From: Laguncularia racemosa
Taxonomy: Eukaryota > Streptophyta > Magnoliopsida > Myrtales > Combretaceae
Direction: 5' to 3'
Assembly (NCBI GenBank): GCA_037954665.1
Contig: JBBMOL010000082.1
Location: 3,038,001 to 3,102,000, forward strand
DNA length: 64,000 bases
Shown here: piece after piece, positions 24,459 to 35,080 of the stretch
Layout: each line of letters starts with the position of its first letter
Position numbering within the stretch: the first letter of the stretch is position 1
Translations under genes and position numbers: made by a program
Notes under the pieces: model-generated
What the model was told of the DNA's origin: nothing
Databases searched by the model: none
What the model saw: the letters and a program-made list of their open reading frames with translations, nothing else

Positions 24459-26219
24459 ATGGCGCCTAAATCTTCAGAATGCCTCAAACAAAAATCCTTC
24501 AAAACAAAACCCTCCAACAAGCCTTAAGTGATTCATGATGAATCTTCATATTCTTCGGAAAAACCTCAAGAACCTTCAATGGAGGAGAATCCAAGTTCCC
24601 CTGACTTCAAACCTATCATTGGTTCCAAGAAAATTTCCAAAAGAAAACGGGTTGCATCGTCTTTAAAAGGAAAAGAAAAGGTTACTCAAGAAACCTCTCC
24701 GCTTAAGAAAACAACCAAAAAGCAAACAAAACAAAGGAATGCACAAAGTCTGAAACCCTCAATTTCAAAATCTCTTCGAAGGAAGAAAAACGAGGTGTGT
24801 TCTTGTAGTTTTGTGGATTTTAATTTCTTTACAAGTAATGAATTTTACTGGAATGAACTTTTAGAACTCATAGGATGCATGGAACTTTGCTCTATTCATG
24901 TTCTAGTTTATGGCGAGTGTGTGAAAGAATTTTATGGAAGTTTAAGTCTTTCGGAAGGGAATGTTTTAGTTTCTAAGGTATGTGATCAAGACATTACAAT
25001 TTCTAGGGCAGATGTAATTAAATGTCTACACTTACATGATGTAAATGATGATGTTGAGATTACAAACATGCCTAGGAATGATCTTTTTGCTGCTATTAAT
25101 GGAGGTTTACAAATGGATTATGGGAAGGAGGTAATGGTTATTGATTTCAAGTTGTTTCCTCGAATCATACACAAAATTATTGTTGAATGTATATGTTCAA
25201 GGAAGGGCAGTTCTACTTCAATGTCTATAAAACATGCTCAAATCATCTATGCAATGATTAATAGAAAGAATGTGGACATGGCTTCTAGTGTCATTGATCA
25301 AATATGGCGAAATAGAGAAAGTTTGGTATTTGGGAATGTTCTTATGCGACTGTTTGTATTTAAAGGAATTGTTTTGCCTACCAGCTCTTCTGAACCTATT
25401 AAGTTAAAGAGGATAAATAAAGAAGTTTTTCATCATATGTCGATATTTGTTAAAGATTGTTTGTGGTATGCGAATGATGGTGCACACTTTGTCTATCAAC
25501 GGCATATGAAAAGAATTGTTCCTTTTGGAACTTCTTCGATAACTGTTTAAGAAGGAGGTTCAGAACCTAGTTTAGAACCTATAATAGAGCTTGGAATAGA
25601 TTATAGAAAGCAACCATATGATGTTGAGGCTGGAAAGAGTAGAACAAAAGAAGCTACATCCAATGTTGATCTGGAACAAATGAAGAGTGTTATGCGAGAA
25701 GCCTTGAAACATGAGCTATCAGATTTAGTTAAGACAGCCTTGACAGATGAAATCTCAGTTCTTCAACGGTTTGATCTTAGGAGATTAGAAGCGATGGAGT
25801 TACAAGTTAAACAAACTTCTGACACTCTTTCTGACATTAAGAAAAATTATGAGAAAATGCTTACTGACCTCCATCACTACAGAATTCTCTATGATGAGTT
25901 TAGTGCGAGAGTCAAGCAAGATCTATCTAACAATGTAATTGCTTTTGACAAGTTTGTCTCTCAAGTAAGGAAGATAGGAGATTCAGTCACTAACTCTTTC
26001 AAGACTTTGGACTCCAAGACGGATAAAAATCCTAATCTATCGCAAGTCTTCATGGAGAAATCAAGTTGTTCTTATCCACCAAATTTCCAGATTATGTTCG
26101 CTCTGGCGCACATATTATTGACTTGGATACTTCACCAGAAAAACCTTCCACTACTTCCTCTACCTCTCGAGTTACAAGATCCAGAAAGTCTTAGTTCTTA
26201 TCTTACTTTTCTGTTTTGA
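24459..26219 (+). pseudogene. SIRE-like third ORF ('envelope-like', plant-transposon-protein type), two in-frame stops
   Basis: The ATG at 24459 (MAPKSSECLKQKSFKTKPSN) opens one frame of 586 codons up to the stop at 26219, with in-frame stops only at 24525 and 25548. The N-terminus is strongly basic (SKKISKRKRVASSLKGKEKV), like a nuclear signal. Residues about 115-355 form a globular region (FDFNFFTSNEFYWNELLEL-like start; VLVYGECVKEFYGSLSLSE; ITISRADVIKCLHLHD; SMSIKHAQIIYAMINRKNVD) resembling the putative plant transposon protein domain found in such ORFs. The C-terminal third has heptad-like helices (MREALKHELSDLVKTALTDE; VKQTSDTLSDIKKNYEKML). No clear signal peptide or membrane span was seen, so the historic 'envelope' name is doubtful. 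Function is unknown. Confidence 0.75.
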
Positions 26220-26290
26220 AAACAAGTTGTAAAAGATTTCTTTTATCTTTTATGCATAGATTAAGGCGGAGTTATCCCTTTTACTGTTAA

Positions 26291-26304
26291 CAAAAGGGGG
26301 GAGA
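26291..26304 (+). other. Second polypurine tract upstream of the 3' one
   Basis: CAAAAGGGGGGAGAAT is almost the same as the LTR-proximal PPT (CAAAAAGGGGGAGAAT) and lies about 170 bases before it, in the short untranslated stretch after ORF3. Confidence 0.6.
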
Positions 26305-26459
26305 ATGGCTCTATTGTGTTTATGATCAATGCTGCTTTATTAATGACTCTATTGTGTTTATGATGCTTTTCTGTTATGGATTCTGATGATATGAATATAT
26401 GTTTGCTTGAACATGAAAGTTGTTTCTATTTTGTTTATCTAATGGTGTTTTGTTATCAT

Positions 26460-26474
26460 CAAAAAGGGGGAGAA
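26460..26474 (+). other. 3' polypurine tract of the copia element
   Basis: AAAAAGGGGGAGAA abuts the TGTTAAG start of the 3' LTR at 26475; it primes plus-strand DNA synthesis. Confidence 0.9.
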
Positions 26475-27991
26475 TGTTAAGTTCTCTAATTTAGTTTTGA
26501 TGTTAACAAAAGAAGAATAATGTGTAATGTATGTTTGAGCTTGTCAGAAGTTGTTTCAGAAGATAGTAAGTGAATTTTTCTAAATTGAACAAAGAGACAG
26601 AAGCTTGTTCAGAACCTTCAACAGTGTTATACAAACTGTTTTTGTTCTGTCAGAAGGTATTTCAGAAGTTGTGTAGTGTATTCGTAGTTATTGTGTTAAC
26701 ATTTCAGAAGCACTTTCAAAACCTTTACAACAAGAGAACAGTTGACAGGTTTGTTTCAAAAGCACTTTCAGAACCTTTACAACAGGAAGACAGTTGATAG
26801 GTTTGCTTCAGAAGCTCTTTTAGAACCTTCCATGCCTGTCACGAATTTTTTCCAGATTTCGTTCTAACTTTTGTATCGATAGTTTTTAATAAATTTTAAG
26901 GCCTAGCTCCACTTGTCAAGTATATTTAGGTAATATACTTGATGTGTTTTACTAAAGTTGGATTTTATATCATGGGGTTTTTAGTTTACATAAAGTTTTT
27001 ACAAGATTTTATTCAAAGATTTTATTTTATGATAAAGTGAGATCATATAAGATTTACAGGTTTTATCAAGATTTAAATCTAGATATTTGTGCTATATTTT
27101 GGGAGATCCAGCAGTTACAAAGATAAGGATAAGAAATATAGTTGTTACATGAAGATATGGTTCCACAATATATGGGATATCAAGATAAGGTTCCATAATG
27201 TGAGGGATATCTTCAACAAACTTGATCCAAGGAATATCTCCAAAGAAGATCTCGGTCAAACTGATTTATCTAAGCTTATCCTCATAAAAAATATCACGGA
27301 ATGCAGATTTTCTCCAACAAATTCAACTTATTTTTGAAATATAAAATTTCAAAAATAAATTCAAGCTTATCACGTGAAACTCCATGAACGTTACATTCTC
27401 CAACAACGTAACCGTTACGTCCTCTTCATAAAAGGAATGTTCAGTTGAAATAAACGAGAGAGAATGTTCTTCTTAGAATCAAGCACACGGAAAAGTTAAA
27501 AAGCATATACATCTTCAAGCGTAAAATTTTTTCTTACATATACGTGTGATCCAATTTATAGAGGAAATTTGATATTCCTCATTGTTATTGTGATTCCTTT
27601 CTTGTATAACGAATTGAGAGTTGTTTCATCACTATAGTTTGAGTGATTAGCTTAGTGAAGAAGCTAGAGAGACTCAGTAGTGAGACTTTGCCCTAAAGAG
27701 GCTTATTTTATATACTTTCAATTTGATTGATATAGTGAAACACAACCGGTAAAGACAACCGAGACCCCGGCGTGGAGCTGGAAGAGAGGACTGACACTCG
27801 AGGCGGAACCTTTATAAATCTTTGAGCATTTTATTCTTCTCTACTCATTTTATTTATTGTACATTATTGTTTTTCATTTTTGTTGCTCACGTCATTTTGT
27901 TAATCAAGAGATTTTGGATTATTTGCAAAAATTGAAATTTTAAGAAATTAATCAATTCACCCCCCTGTTGATTATTCTAATTGGACCAACA
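26475..27991 (+). repeat. 3' LTR of the copia element
   Basis: 1517 bp, TGTTAAGTTC...GGACCAACA, matching the 5' LTR with scattered substitutions, and followed at once by the GAAGC target duplicate at 27992-27996. Confidence 0.93.
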
Positions 27992-27996
27992 GAAGC

Positions 27997-29239
27997 ACAT
28001 GCAGGTGGATTGTCTAGTCATTTTGGTGAGAAGAGAACCCTAGCCATATTGAGGGAGAATTTCTATTGAAAGGGTATGATAAAGGATGTCCATAAGGTAT
28101 TAGAAAGGTGTGGTATTTGTAAGAGAGCTAAAGGGAAGAAAGGTGTACAGGGTGAGTATATGCCTTTGCCTATACCGGATAAACCCTGGACTGATATCAA
28201 TATAGATTTTATGTTGAGATTACCTAGAACATAAAGGGGAAAAAACTCTATTATGGTGGTTGTTGACAATTTCAGTAAAATGTCACATTTTGTGCCTTGT
28301 CACAAAACAGGTGATGCCCTTTTTTTGCTAACATTTTTGTATAGAAAATTGTCAAATTACATGGAGTCCTACACAGCACAGTGTCAAATAGAGACACTAA
28401 GTTACTTTGTTTCTTTTAGAAGACATTATGGAAAAGACTAGGTACTAAGCTTATGTACAATACCTCTTGCCATCCATAGACAGATGGACAAATAGAAGCT
28501 GTCAACCGTACGCTTGGGAATCTACCTAGAGCAACAATTGGCAAGAATCTTACTGATTGGGACTTGTGTCTTCCTATTGTTGAGTTCATTTACAATAGGA
28601 CTACTCATAATTCAACCAGTAAGTCTCCCTTTGAAGTTGTTTATGGCTATAATCCTTCTATTCCATTGGATTTTATAGCAGGACCAGCAACACAGGAAGA
28701 GAGTCTTAGTGGAGTTGACCGAGCCAGGTAAATTTAGCACATTCATGATAGAACAACTGAACACCTTCGGAAGACTTAGGAACAGTAGAGAATCCAGGGA
28801 AACGGACACAGAAAAATTCATCTTTATAATCCAGGTGACTTAGTCTGGATTAATCTTAGCAAGGACAGGTTTCCACATAAGAAGTCACAGAAGATGTCTC
28901 CCATATCACCCGAGCCATTCAGGGTTTTAAAGCACATCAACAACAACGCCTACCGGATAAAGTTACCAGGAGAGTATGGAGTATTAGCAACCTTTAATGT
29001 TGCAGATCTATCACCATACTTATCAAACGACATACACCAAGACCTATCAGATTTGAGGGCAAATCTTCCAGAAGCTCAAGGAGATGATAAGAATCAGACT
29101 CTTACAGGACCTATCACTAGGGCCCGAGCTAAGGGTCTACAAAACTTAGTTTTGAGAATCTTACATGAGAAACCTAATCTTGAGGAAGCTAATTTATTTT
29201 CTTCATTCCTACATTATAATTGTTATGCATTCCAGTAGG
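27997..29239 (+). pseudogene. Gypsy pol, second part: integrase and C-terminal tail running into the LTR (broken)
   Basis: It continues the frame cut at 17742: HAGGLSSHFGEKRTLAILRE, then CGICKRAKGKKG as the second half of the zinc site. The core follows (PWTDINIDFMLRLPR; MVVVDNFSKMSHFVPCHKTG), then after frameshifts near 28330-28440 the conserved HPQTDGQTE-type region (about 28470, damaged) and WDLCLPIVEFIYNRTTHNST. The C-terminal domain is at 28894-29239: PEPFRVLKHINNNAYRIKLP, FNVADLSPYL and the GPITRARAKGLQ tail. The last 155 bases lie inside the 3' LTR. No classic chromodomain was recognised. It is inactive. Confidence 0.87.
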
Positions 29240-30101
29240 TTCACTTATCAGTCCTATAGGGTGCTAAATCACCTATACTTTTGAGCGAGTCAGGATTCTC
29301 ATCGAGGCTCAATTCGAAAGTACCCTAAAGACCGACATCTTGAAGACCAATTTCTTTTATATATTTTTTGTTTGCGTTGACTAGTTTATGTTGTATTTTC
29401 TTTTGGAGCACTTTCATTTTTATTGTAATTTTCATGTAGGATCGACCACCCTAAAAGTGACATAGTTGTAATTTTGTGTATTTTCTAACCCTAAAGGGAA
29501 CAAGTATAAATACTTGCTTAAAATAGGGTTTGAGGAGGCCATTTTTCATATTTAGACATACACTTTACATGAGAGAATTAGAGTTCTTCCTAGTTTAATT
29601 TCTCTTATCAATTTCAATCCCAAGAATTGGAATTGTGGTGAGTGTAACAAGGAGAAATTGTGAGTTATATCAATTTCTTATTGTTGTGTTTCTTTTCATC
29701 TCTAGTGAGTTATATCTAGGGTTGGATTGAAGTCTTCTTGGTCAGATTTGATTGCATTTGTAATCAAATTATTATTGCCTAATTGATTGGTTTTTAGCAC
29801 TTGTTAATACCATCAAATTATCATTATACTTGTGACGTGGAATTTCTTTGTTGTGAGGAGGATCACGGTTTGAATTTGTGTTTTGTTGATTGGAATTCTC
29901 TTGGAATTTAAGTTGGTTAATTGATTCAATTAAGAATTATCATCTTTGTGGATTTCATCTCCTTGATTTTATCATTTGATTCGTCTTCCATCAAATAGGG
30001 TTCATGCAAATTGTCTCTCTTGTGAACCGAATTTGATCTTGTCTTTTGAGGGTTACATTTGGATTGTTTTTATTGTGCTTAATTCCCTTTTAGGCACATC
30101 A
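29085..30101 (+). repeat. 3' LTR of the gypsy element
   Basis: 1017 bp, aligned end to end with 13416-14432, ends CACATCA and is followed by the AATTT duplicate at 30102-30106. Confidence 0.93.
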
Positions 30102-30106
30102 AATTT

Positions 30107-32574
30107 ATTAATACTCATTGCACCTTTCAGATGATTTTCTAAATCTTAAAAAATATTCATCATGATATTTCATAGGACTACTCATACAAGTATCCATCCA
30201 TTCATTGAAGTCTTACATTGATTTATTAAGTGGATATTCAAAATCTACATCATCATTTAAATAAATTTAGGAACTAACATGGTATCAAGAATTCGCTTAC
30301 CACCAAATCACCATGTTAGCCACTAACACTAATAATCACACATCACAATCTCAAACCTTAATTTCGAAAAATCCATACCAATACCAAATTTCAAAGGTGC
30401 AAATCAAGGTGATCTAAGACTCACTAAAGAAGCATACGTACCATGAACTTCGATACTAACACGAAATGACCTGGACCTAAGGGTGAACACAAGTTGCTAC
30501 TTATTGATTTGTAGCAATTATGTAGATTGGTCTTTTTGGTATTTTATGAGATTATTTGAAAAAATAACAAATTTTTATGAATTTTCATAAGGAAAAGGAA
30601 ACTTTTTTATTTGGTTTTATGTTTATGAAATGGAAAAAAAGGGGATATGAACAGATTAAATATCAAATATTACTCACTAATTTTGAAATTAAACTAGATT
30701 TTTTATCAAATGAAGGAACTAATATTACTTGTGAATTCCATGGATTAACCAAGGTTTCATTCACCTCAATCAATTATCTAATTGATTGATAAGAACTAAT
30801 GATAAATTCAAGAGAAGGCCATCTCCATAGACTTATTGACAAGGGAAAAGAGGTTTTTATATTGTAACTTCAATAATGAAAAATACAACCCATAGAAGCC
30901 CTAAATATTGACTTAGATACAAACCCTTGCATAATAGCAAATCTATACATAAACTAAACTTAAAATAAAGATAAGACAAAGTTTCATAAAATAAAAAATA
31001 AAACACAAATAAAAAGCAAACAAACATGGAATAAACTTTAGTCACACAAAATAATAAATGCTCCAAAAAATATATTAACATTTCATAACTTTTTTGAACT
31101 TATGGAATTATGTCTTTGGTTCTTATGGAATTATGTCTTCGGTTGCATGATTGATCTAGACCTTTCAGAAAAGATCCAAACTTTTCGTTAAGCCTTGCAT
31201 ATGTTGACCTTTTCTTCACACAATTACTTTAGAACTTTTGTGAATGTTCCAAACCTTTTATGTTTATAGATTTCTCATCAACAAATTCTTGGTACTTTTT
31301 TCTCTGTTTCATCCTAACTTCACTTGTTTGGACCTTGAAAACAATTATGGGGACCTATGTTTCCCATCATTTTCTGTCTTTCTCAAAACTCTTTATTGAA
31401 CCATATATGATTGCCCATCCATTCTAAATTTCTTTACTTCCTTTACCATCATAAATTCATAAATCTACTACTACTATTCTCAATATTTGTAGATTTCCAT
31501 GTTCCACCTAAGTAAAGATTCTCATATCTATCATCTTCTTGTCATGCCCATCATCACTAATCTATCAAACTTTTGTATCTACCATTGCAATTATACTTCT
31601 ATAGATATGGTTAATTTAAAGATTGTAGATAAAGAGTTCCAACTAGAGTGGTTATGTGAGTATCTTGCAAGTATCGTGTTACAAGTGACTTCAAAAAAGT
31701 GATGTGGATATGACGGATAATAGAGACTTAGAGAGAGTGGCAATGAAGAGGAATAGGCAATTTCAGAGTCTCAAATACATAAGTGACAAACAAGAGAACT
31801 AACGGAACCTCGAACATCAACCTTATAATTCTTGAGCAATTGAGATCGTTATTTGCTTGAACGCTTGTTTAATCCTTAGGAGCAAAGATTTCACAATGGG
31901 ACACTGTTTATCTAATCTCTAGAATTGTGTAAAATGAGAAGGAACAACTAAGTAAGTATAGACTTTTGGACCCAATGATATCTGTTGAATCACTTGAATG
32001 ATTAATGGACAAAATAGAGTGTGCTCATTCCAACGTTATCCTAATGGACTTGCTAAGGGCTTAATATTAGTAGCTTTTCTCATAAGTGCAAGAATTTGCC
32101 TAAGAAAGGTTAAACATGAATGGACCAATCTAATAATCCCTATTTTGAACCCACTAATCTAATACTCCCTTAATCATTCCAATGAATGGACTAAACTTAC
32201 TAAGCTTTATCATCAAACCCAATGAGTTAAGCTAAATAATTTATGGGCTTAGCTTAATATATTAAATTAATAATTTTAGCCCTCTACCAAGATTACAAGG
32301 ATTGAGCTACTATTAGCTTGTTACCATTTTTTAGAATAGATGATTTTATTTTATGTGCTTATTATCTAAGAGTTTTTTGCACTTACCAATTAGATAGTTT
32401 TATTATTTGGAAAAAACAATTTTAATATCCTTTATATAAGATATATTGACTCGTGAAAAGATGTATATGTCTATTTGATTGAGTTTCCATACCCTACTCT
32501 TTTTTTAAAAGTCTTCTTGTTTAATTGATGTAATTTGTTTCTATTTAATGAAATTCATCTTTATTTGTAAATTA
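30107..32574. other. AT-rich intergenic DNA without recognised gene
   Basis: Open frames such as 30577-30789 plus and 31499-31702 plus are short and have no family features. No RNA gene or LTR boundary was recognised. Confidence 0.5.
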
Positions 32575-32645
32575 AGAAGAAGAAGAAGAAGAAGAAGAAA
32601 GAAAGAAAGAAAGAAAGAAATAGAGAAAGGAAGGAAGGAAGGAAG
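32575..32645. repeat. Compound microsatellite (AAG)n-(GAAA)n-(GGAA)n
   Basis: A purine-only run: AAG units to about 32599, GAAA units to about 32621, then GGAA units to 32645, forming one 70-base purine strand with little interruption. Confidence 0.95.
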
Positions 32646-32689
32646 AAATCTTTTAAACTAGCATGAGATATCTACCCTAGTAATTGTAG

Positions 32690-33500
32690 GCATATTTATA
32701 CCGAGGAAGACTAGAGCTACCTACATCAAGGATGGAAAAACTAAGGTGAGCAAAGCTAAGAGAGCACACTCTAAAGATAAAGAAGGTTTATCAAGAAAGA
32801 AATCTAAGTTTAGTAATGACATCATTGGATTTTCAAAGGTCTAGGTGAGAGTGGTTACTTCAACACCTAAGCATTATGTCTTGATCCTTGACATCAAGGA
32901 AAGGATGAACATAGTTGTTTAATAGTTAAAGATTTTAAGAGAACTCAAAAGCATTGTAGAAAAAGAATTAATTAGAAGTTATAGAATGTGGTATAATTGT
33001 CAATTATCAAAGAATATGTTGAAAAACTTTCTTAAAGAAATCAAAACTAGGATAAAATATTATCCAAAATTTGCCAAGAAGATCATTGAGAAGATCTCTA
33101 TTATTCTATCACCAAAAGATGTACCTCCTCAAATAATTCCAGCAATTTTTCCACCAAATCCATGAGCTCTTTTTCTTTACTCTCCTTTTGATCATTTTGA
33201 TCCACCAATTCCTAACATTCATGATATTTCAACATATATGCAAGCGCCTATGCCCTATTAATAATTCAAAGAAAATGGAAAGTCGGTAGAGGGAAGATTT
33301 GATTGCTCTATTTCAAATCCACATTGTTAAGTTTTTGTTTTAATGTTTTCCATAATTTTGTTTTTAAGAATTCACATTATTAGCAAGTGTTGTTTTAGAA
33401 TTATTGATGCAATGCTCTATTCATTTTACTTAATGAAGTCATTTTTTTTCCTTTTAATTTTTCTTGCTCTTTTGTTTAATGACAAAAAGGGGAAGAAGTA
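32690..33500 (+). pseudogene. Decayed ORF followed by a SIRE-like polypurine tract (probable retroelement 3' relic)
   Basis: Reading from about 32700 gives RKTRATYIKDGKTKVSKAKR, a lysine-rich stretch, then IKERMNIVV, helix-like MLKNFLKEIKTRIKYYPKFA and a proline-rich end (SPKDVPPQIIPAIFPPNP), with a few stops. About 200 bases further a CAAAAAGGGGAAGAAG motif (33483-33498) closely resembles the copia PPT at 26460. A basic, helical, proline-ending ORF plus this PPT is what the 3' end of a SIRE-like element looks like. No adjoining LTR was found, so the assignment is weak. Confidence 0.35.
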
Positions 33501-33697
33501 AGAAAATAAGATAAACGATATAGATAGTGATGATTAAAATAAGAATGGAAGCAAATTATAATTAATACATTGAGAGGAAATCAAATTAAAGTTCATATTC
33601 TCAAACTTTGGGACTTCATATTGAGGAGTACCCTCATCTAAATCATATTTAGTATGACATAATAGGGGTGAGTGAGTAATCCTGCTTTATAGGGTAC

Positions 33698-35075
33698 TGA
33701 TGAGTCGTTTATCCAATCGTACCAAATTATAAATTTGTTAACCTAAAAAAATCTAATGACCTAACTAGGTAAATGCACCTATTTAATATAGTATAAATTA
33801 CAATAGGTATCGTCCTCAAGGATCTTAGAAATAAGTACTAGTATTACCGTTTTTCTATTATCTAGTATAAATTTTAATGTGAGATTAATAAATTAAATTA
33901 CTAATTAACTAATCTAATAACCCAAAGATTTAATTATAATCGCTATAATAAATGAATTCAATCACAAAGACATATCATTCATCTTGATCCACTCTAAACT
34001 CTAGCTTTCTTATAATAAGGTTTTAATTAATTAATTGTTTATATTTTACACTGTAGGAATTCTTAATTAAATTAATTACTTTCTCGAGTTAATTAATTAA
34101 TAATCTTATATGGAATAGTGGAAACCTCTCCCTCACTATCACCCTATAAGATTTCATTAAGCTCACAATTCCCAAATAAAGATTAAATCTTTATGTAGAA
34201 AATTCAAGTCTCCTACCTTTAAGTAAAACATGTGATCCTTCTATTCATGAAAATCTATCATATTAGATGAGACATCTCTCTATCTAACAAGAATCATACA
34301 TGTAATCAATTCATGCACATAAATTAATTACACAGCAGTAAAACACATGAATAGATATAAAGACATAAACTTTTAATTAATCAATAAGTAATTTAATCTC
34401 ATTGTTTAGAGTTTCACAAGATGCAAGGCATATAAATCAACCCCTCTATAGAATCTATAGTAATAACAAGAAATCTAAAGAAGTAATAATTATTTATGAT
34501 GAAAAGAATAAATGCCCATAATCGTTTTGTGATTTCCAATAATACTCAAGCGATTTTGCTCTCCAAATGTGTGATTTTGCTTTCCTAGGGTTTTGAGAGT
34601 GGTTATAAGAGAAAATAAATCAAGATCCCTAATTTTCATAATGAAACAAGTATTCATAGTCTAGGAATTTTTATTGCATGCCCGGCCTCTTACATGGCCG
34701 TGTGCAAGGTTGTATACTTCGAAATTTCTACAGTTTCCTCTCTAGACAAATTTTTTACTTTAGCACAACTCTCTACACCACTTATGCAATAGCCAAGGTA
34801 CAATTTCATGTTGTATTCTAATCACTTTTTGCTCCCCAACATTGGCATCAACACAACCATACTGAAGGTTGTGCACATGTGAAAATTACCTTTTCTCATA
34901 TTTTGCCTCGTTTTCACTCGAATCATCTTTAAATCTTTAATTTGCACTCTTTAAACCCTAAAATCAAATATTAAGCATGTAAGTGTCTTTTTTTTTTTGT
35001 TGATAAATTCACACAACATTCATAAGAAATTATATTCAATAAATATTATAAATGAGGTTTTTTTAACACTTATCA
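33698..35075 (-). repeat. Solo LTR (minus orientation) with GGTAC target duplication
   Basis: Read on the minus strand it runs TGATAAGTGTTAAAA ... GACTCATCA, 1378 bp, and is bounded by GGTAC at 33693-33697 and 35076-35080, a perfect 5-bp TSD. No internal domain is present, so it is a solo LTR left by LTR-LTR recombination. A copy in the other orientation lies at 48529-49841. It is AT-rich with motifs of the GGCCGTGT kind near 34690. The family is Ty3-like by its TGATAAGTG start. Confidence 0.88.
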
Positions 35076-35080
35076 GGTAC

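Larger units (their letters stand above)
17743..27991 (+). mobile_element. Complete Ty1/copia SIRE-like retrotransposon with third ORF
   Basis: Length about 10.2 kb. LTRs are 17743-19261 and 26475-27991 (TGTTAAG...CCAACA), the TSD is GAAGC, the PBS TGGTATCAGAGC and the PPT AAAAAGGGGGAG. Order inside: gag, protease, integrase, reverse transcriptase, RNase H, a pyrimidine-rich leader, and an extra ORF (24459-26219). Integrase before RT defines Ty1/copia. Large size, two gag knuckles and the extra 3' ORF point to the SIRE/Maximus lineage. It is inserted in the integrase gene of the gypsy element and is itself broken by frameshifts and stops. Confidence 0.93.
13416..30101 (+). mobile_element. Ty3/gypsy (chromovirus-like) retrotransposon, split by a nested copia element
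   Basis: Two LTRs of exactly 1017 bp (13416-14432 and 29085-30101), both TGATAAGAATC...GGCACATCA, are flanked by a perfect 5-bp target duplication AATTT (13411-13415 and 30102-30106). Inside are a PBS, a long leader, broken protease/RT/RNase H/integrase and no visible gag. A complete copia element (17743-27991) sits within integrase, so without it the gypsy element would be about 6.4 kb. The pol C-terminus runs into the 3' LTR. The LTRs differ at scattered sites, so the insertion is not very recent. Confidence 0.93.

Noticed and set aside
13416..30101. Single very large retroelement of 16.7 kb
   Set aside because: The internal copia element has its own LTRs, PBS, PPT and GAAGC duplication, so it is a nested pair rather than one giant element.
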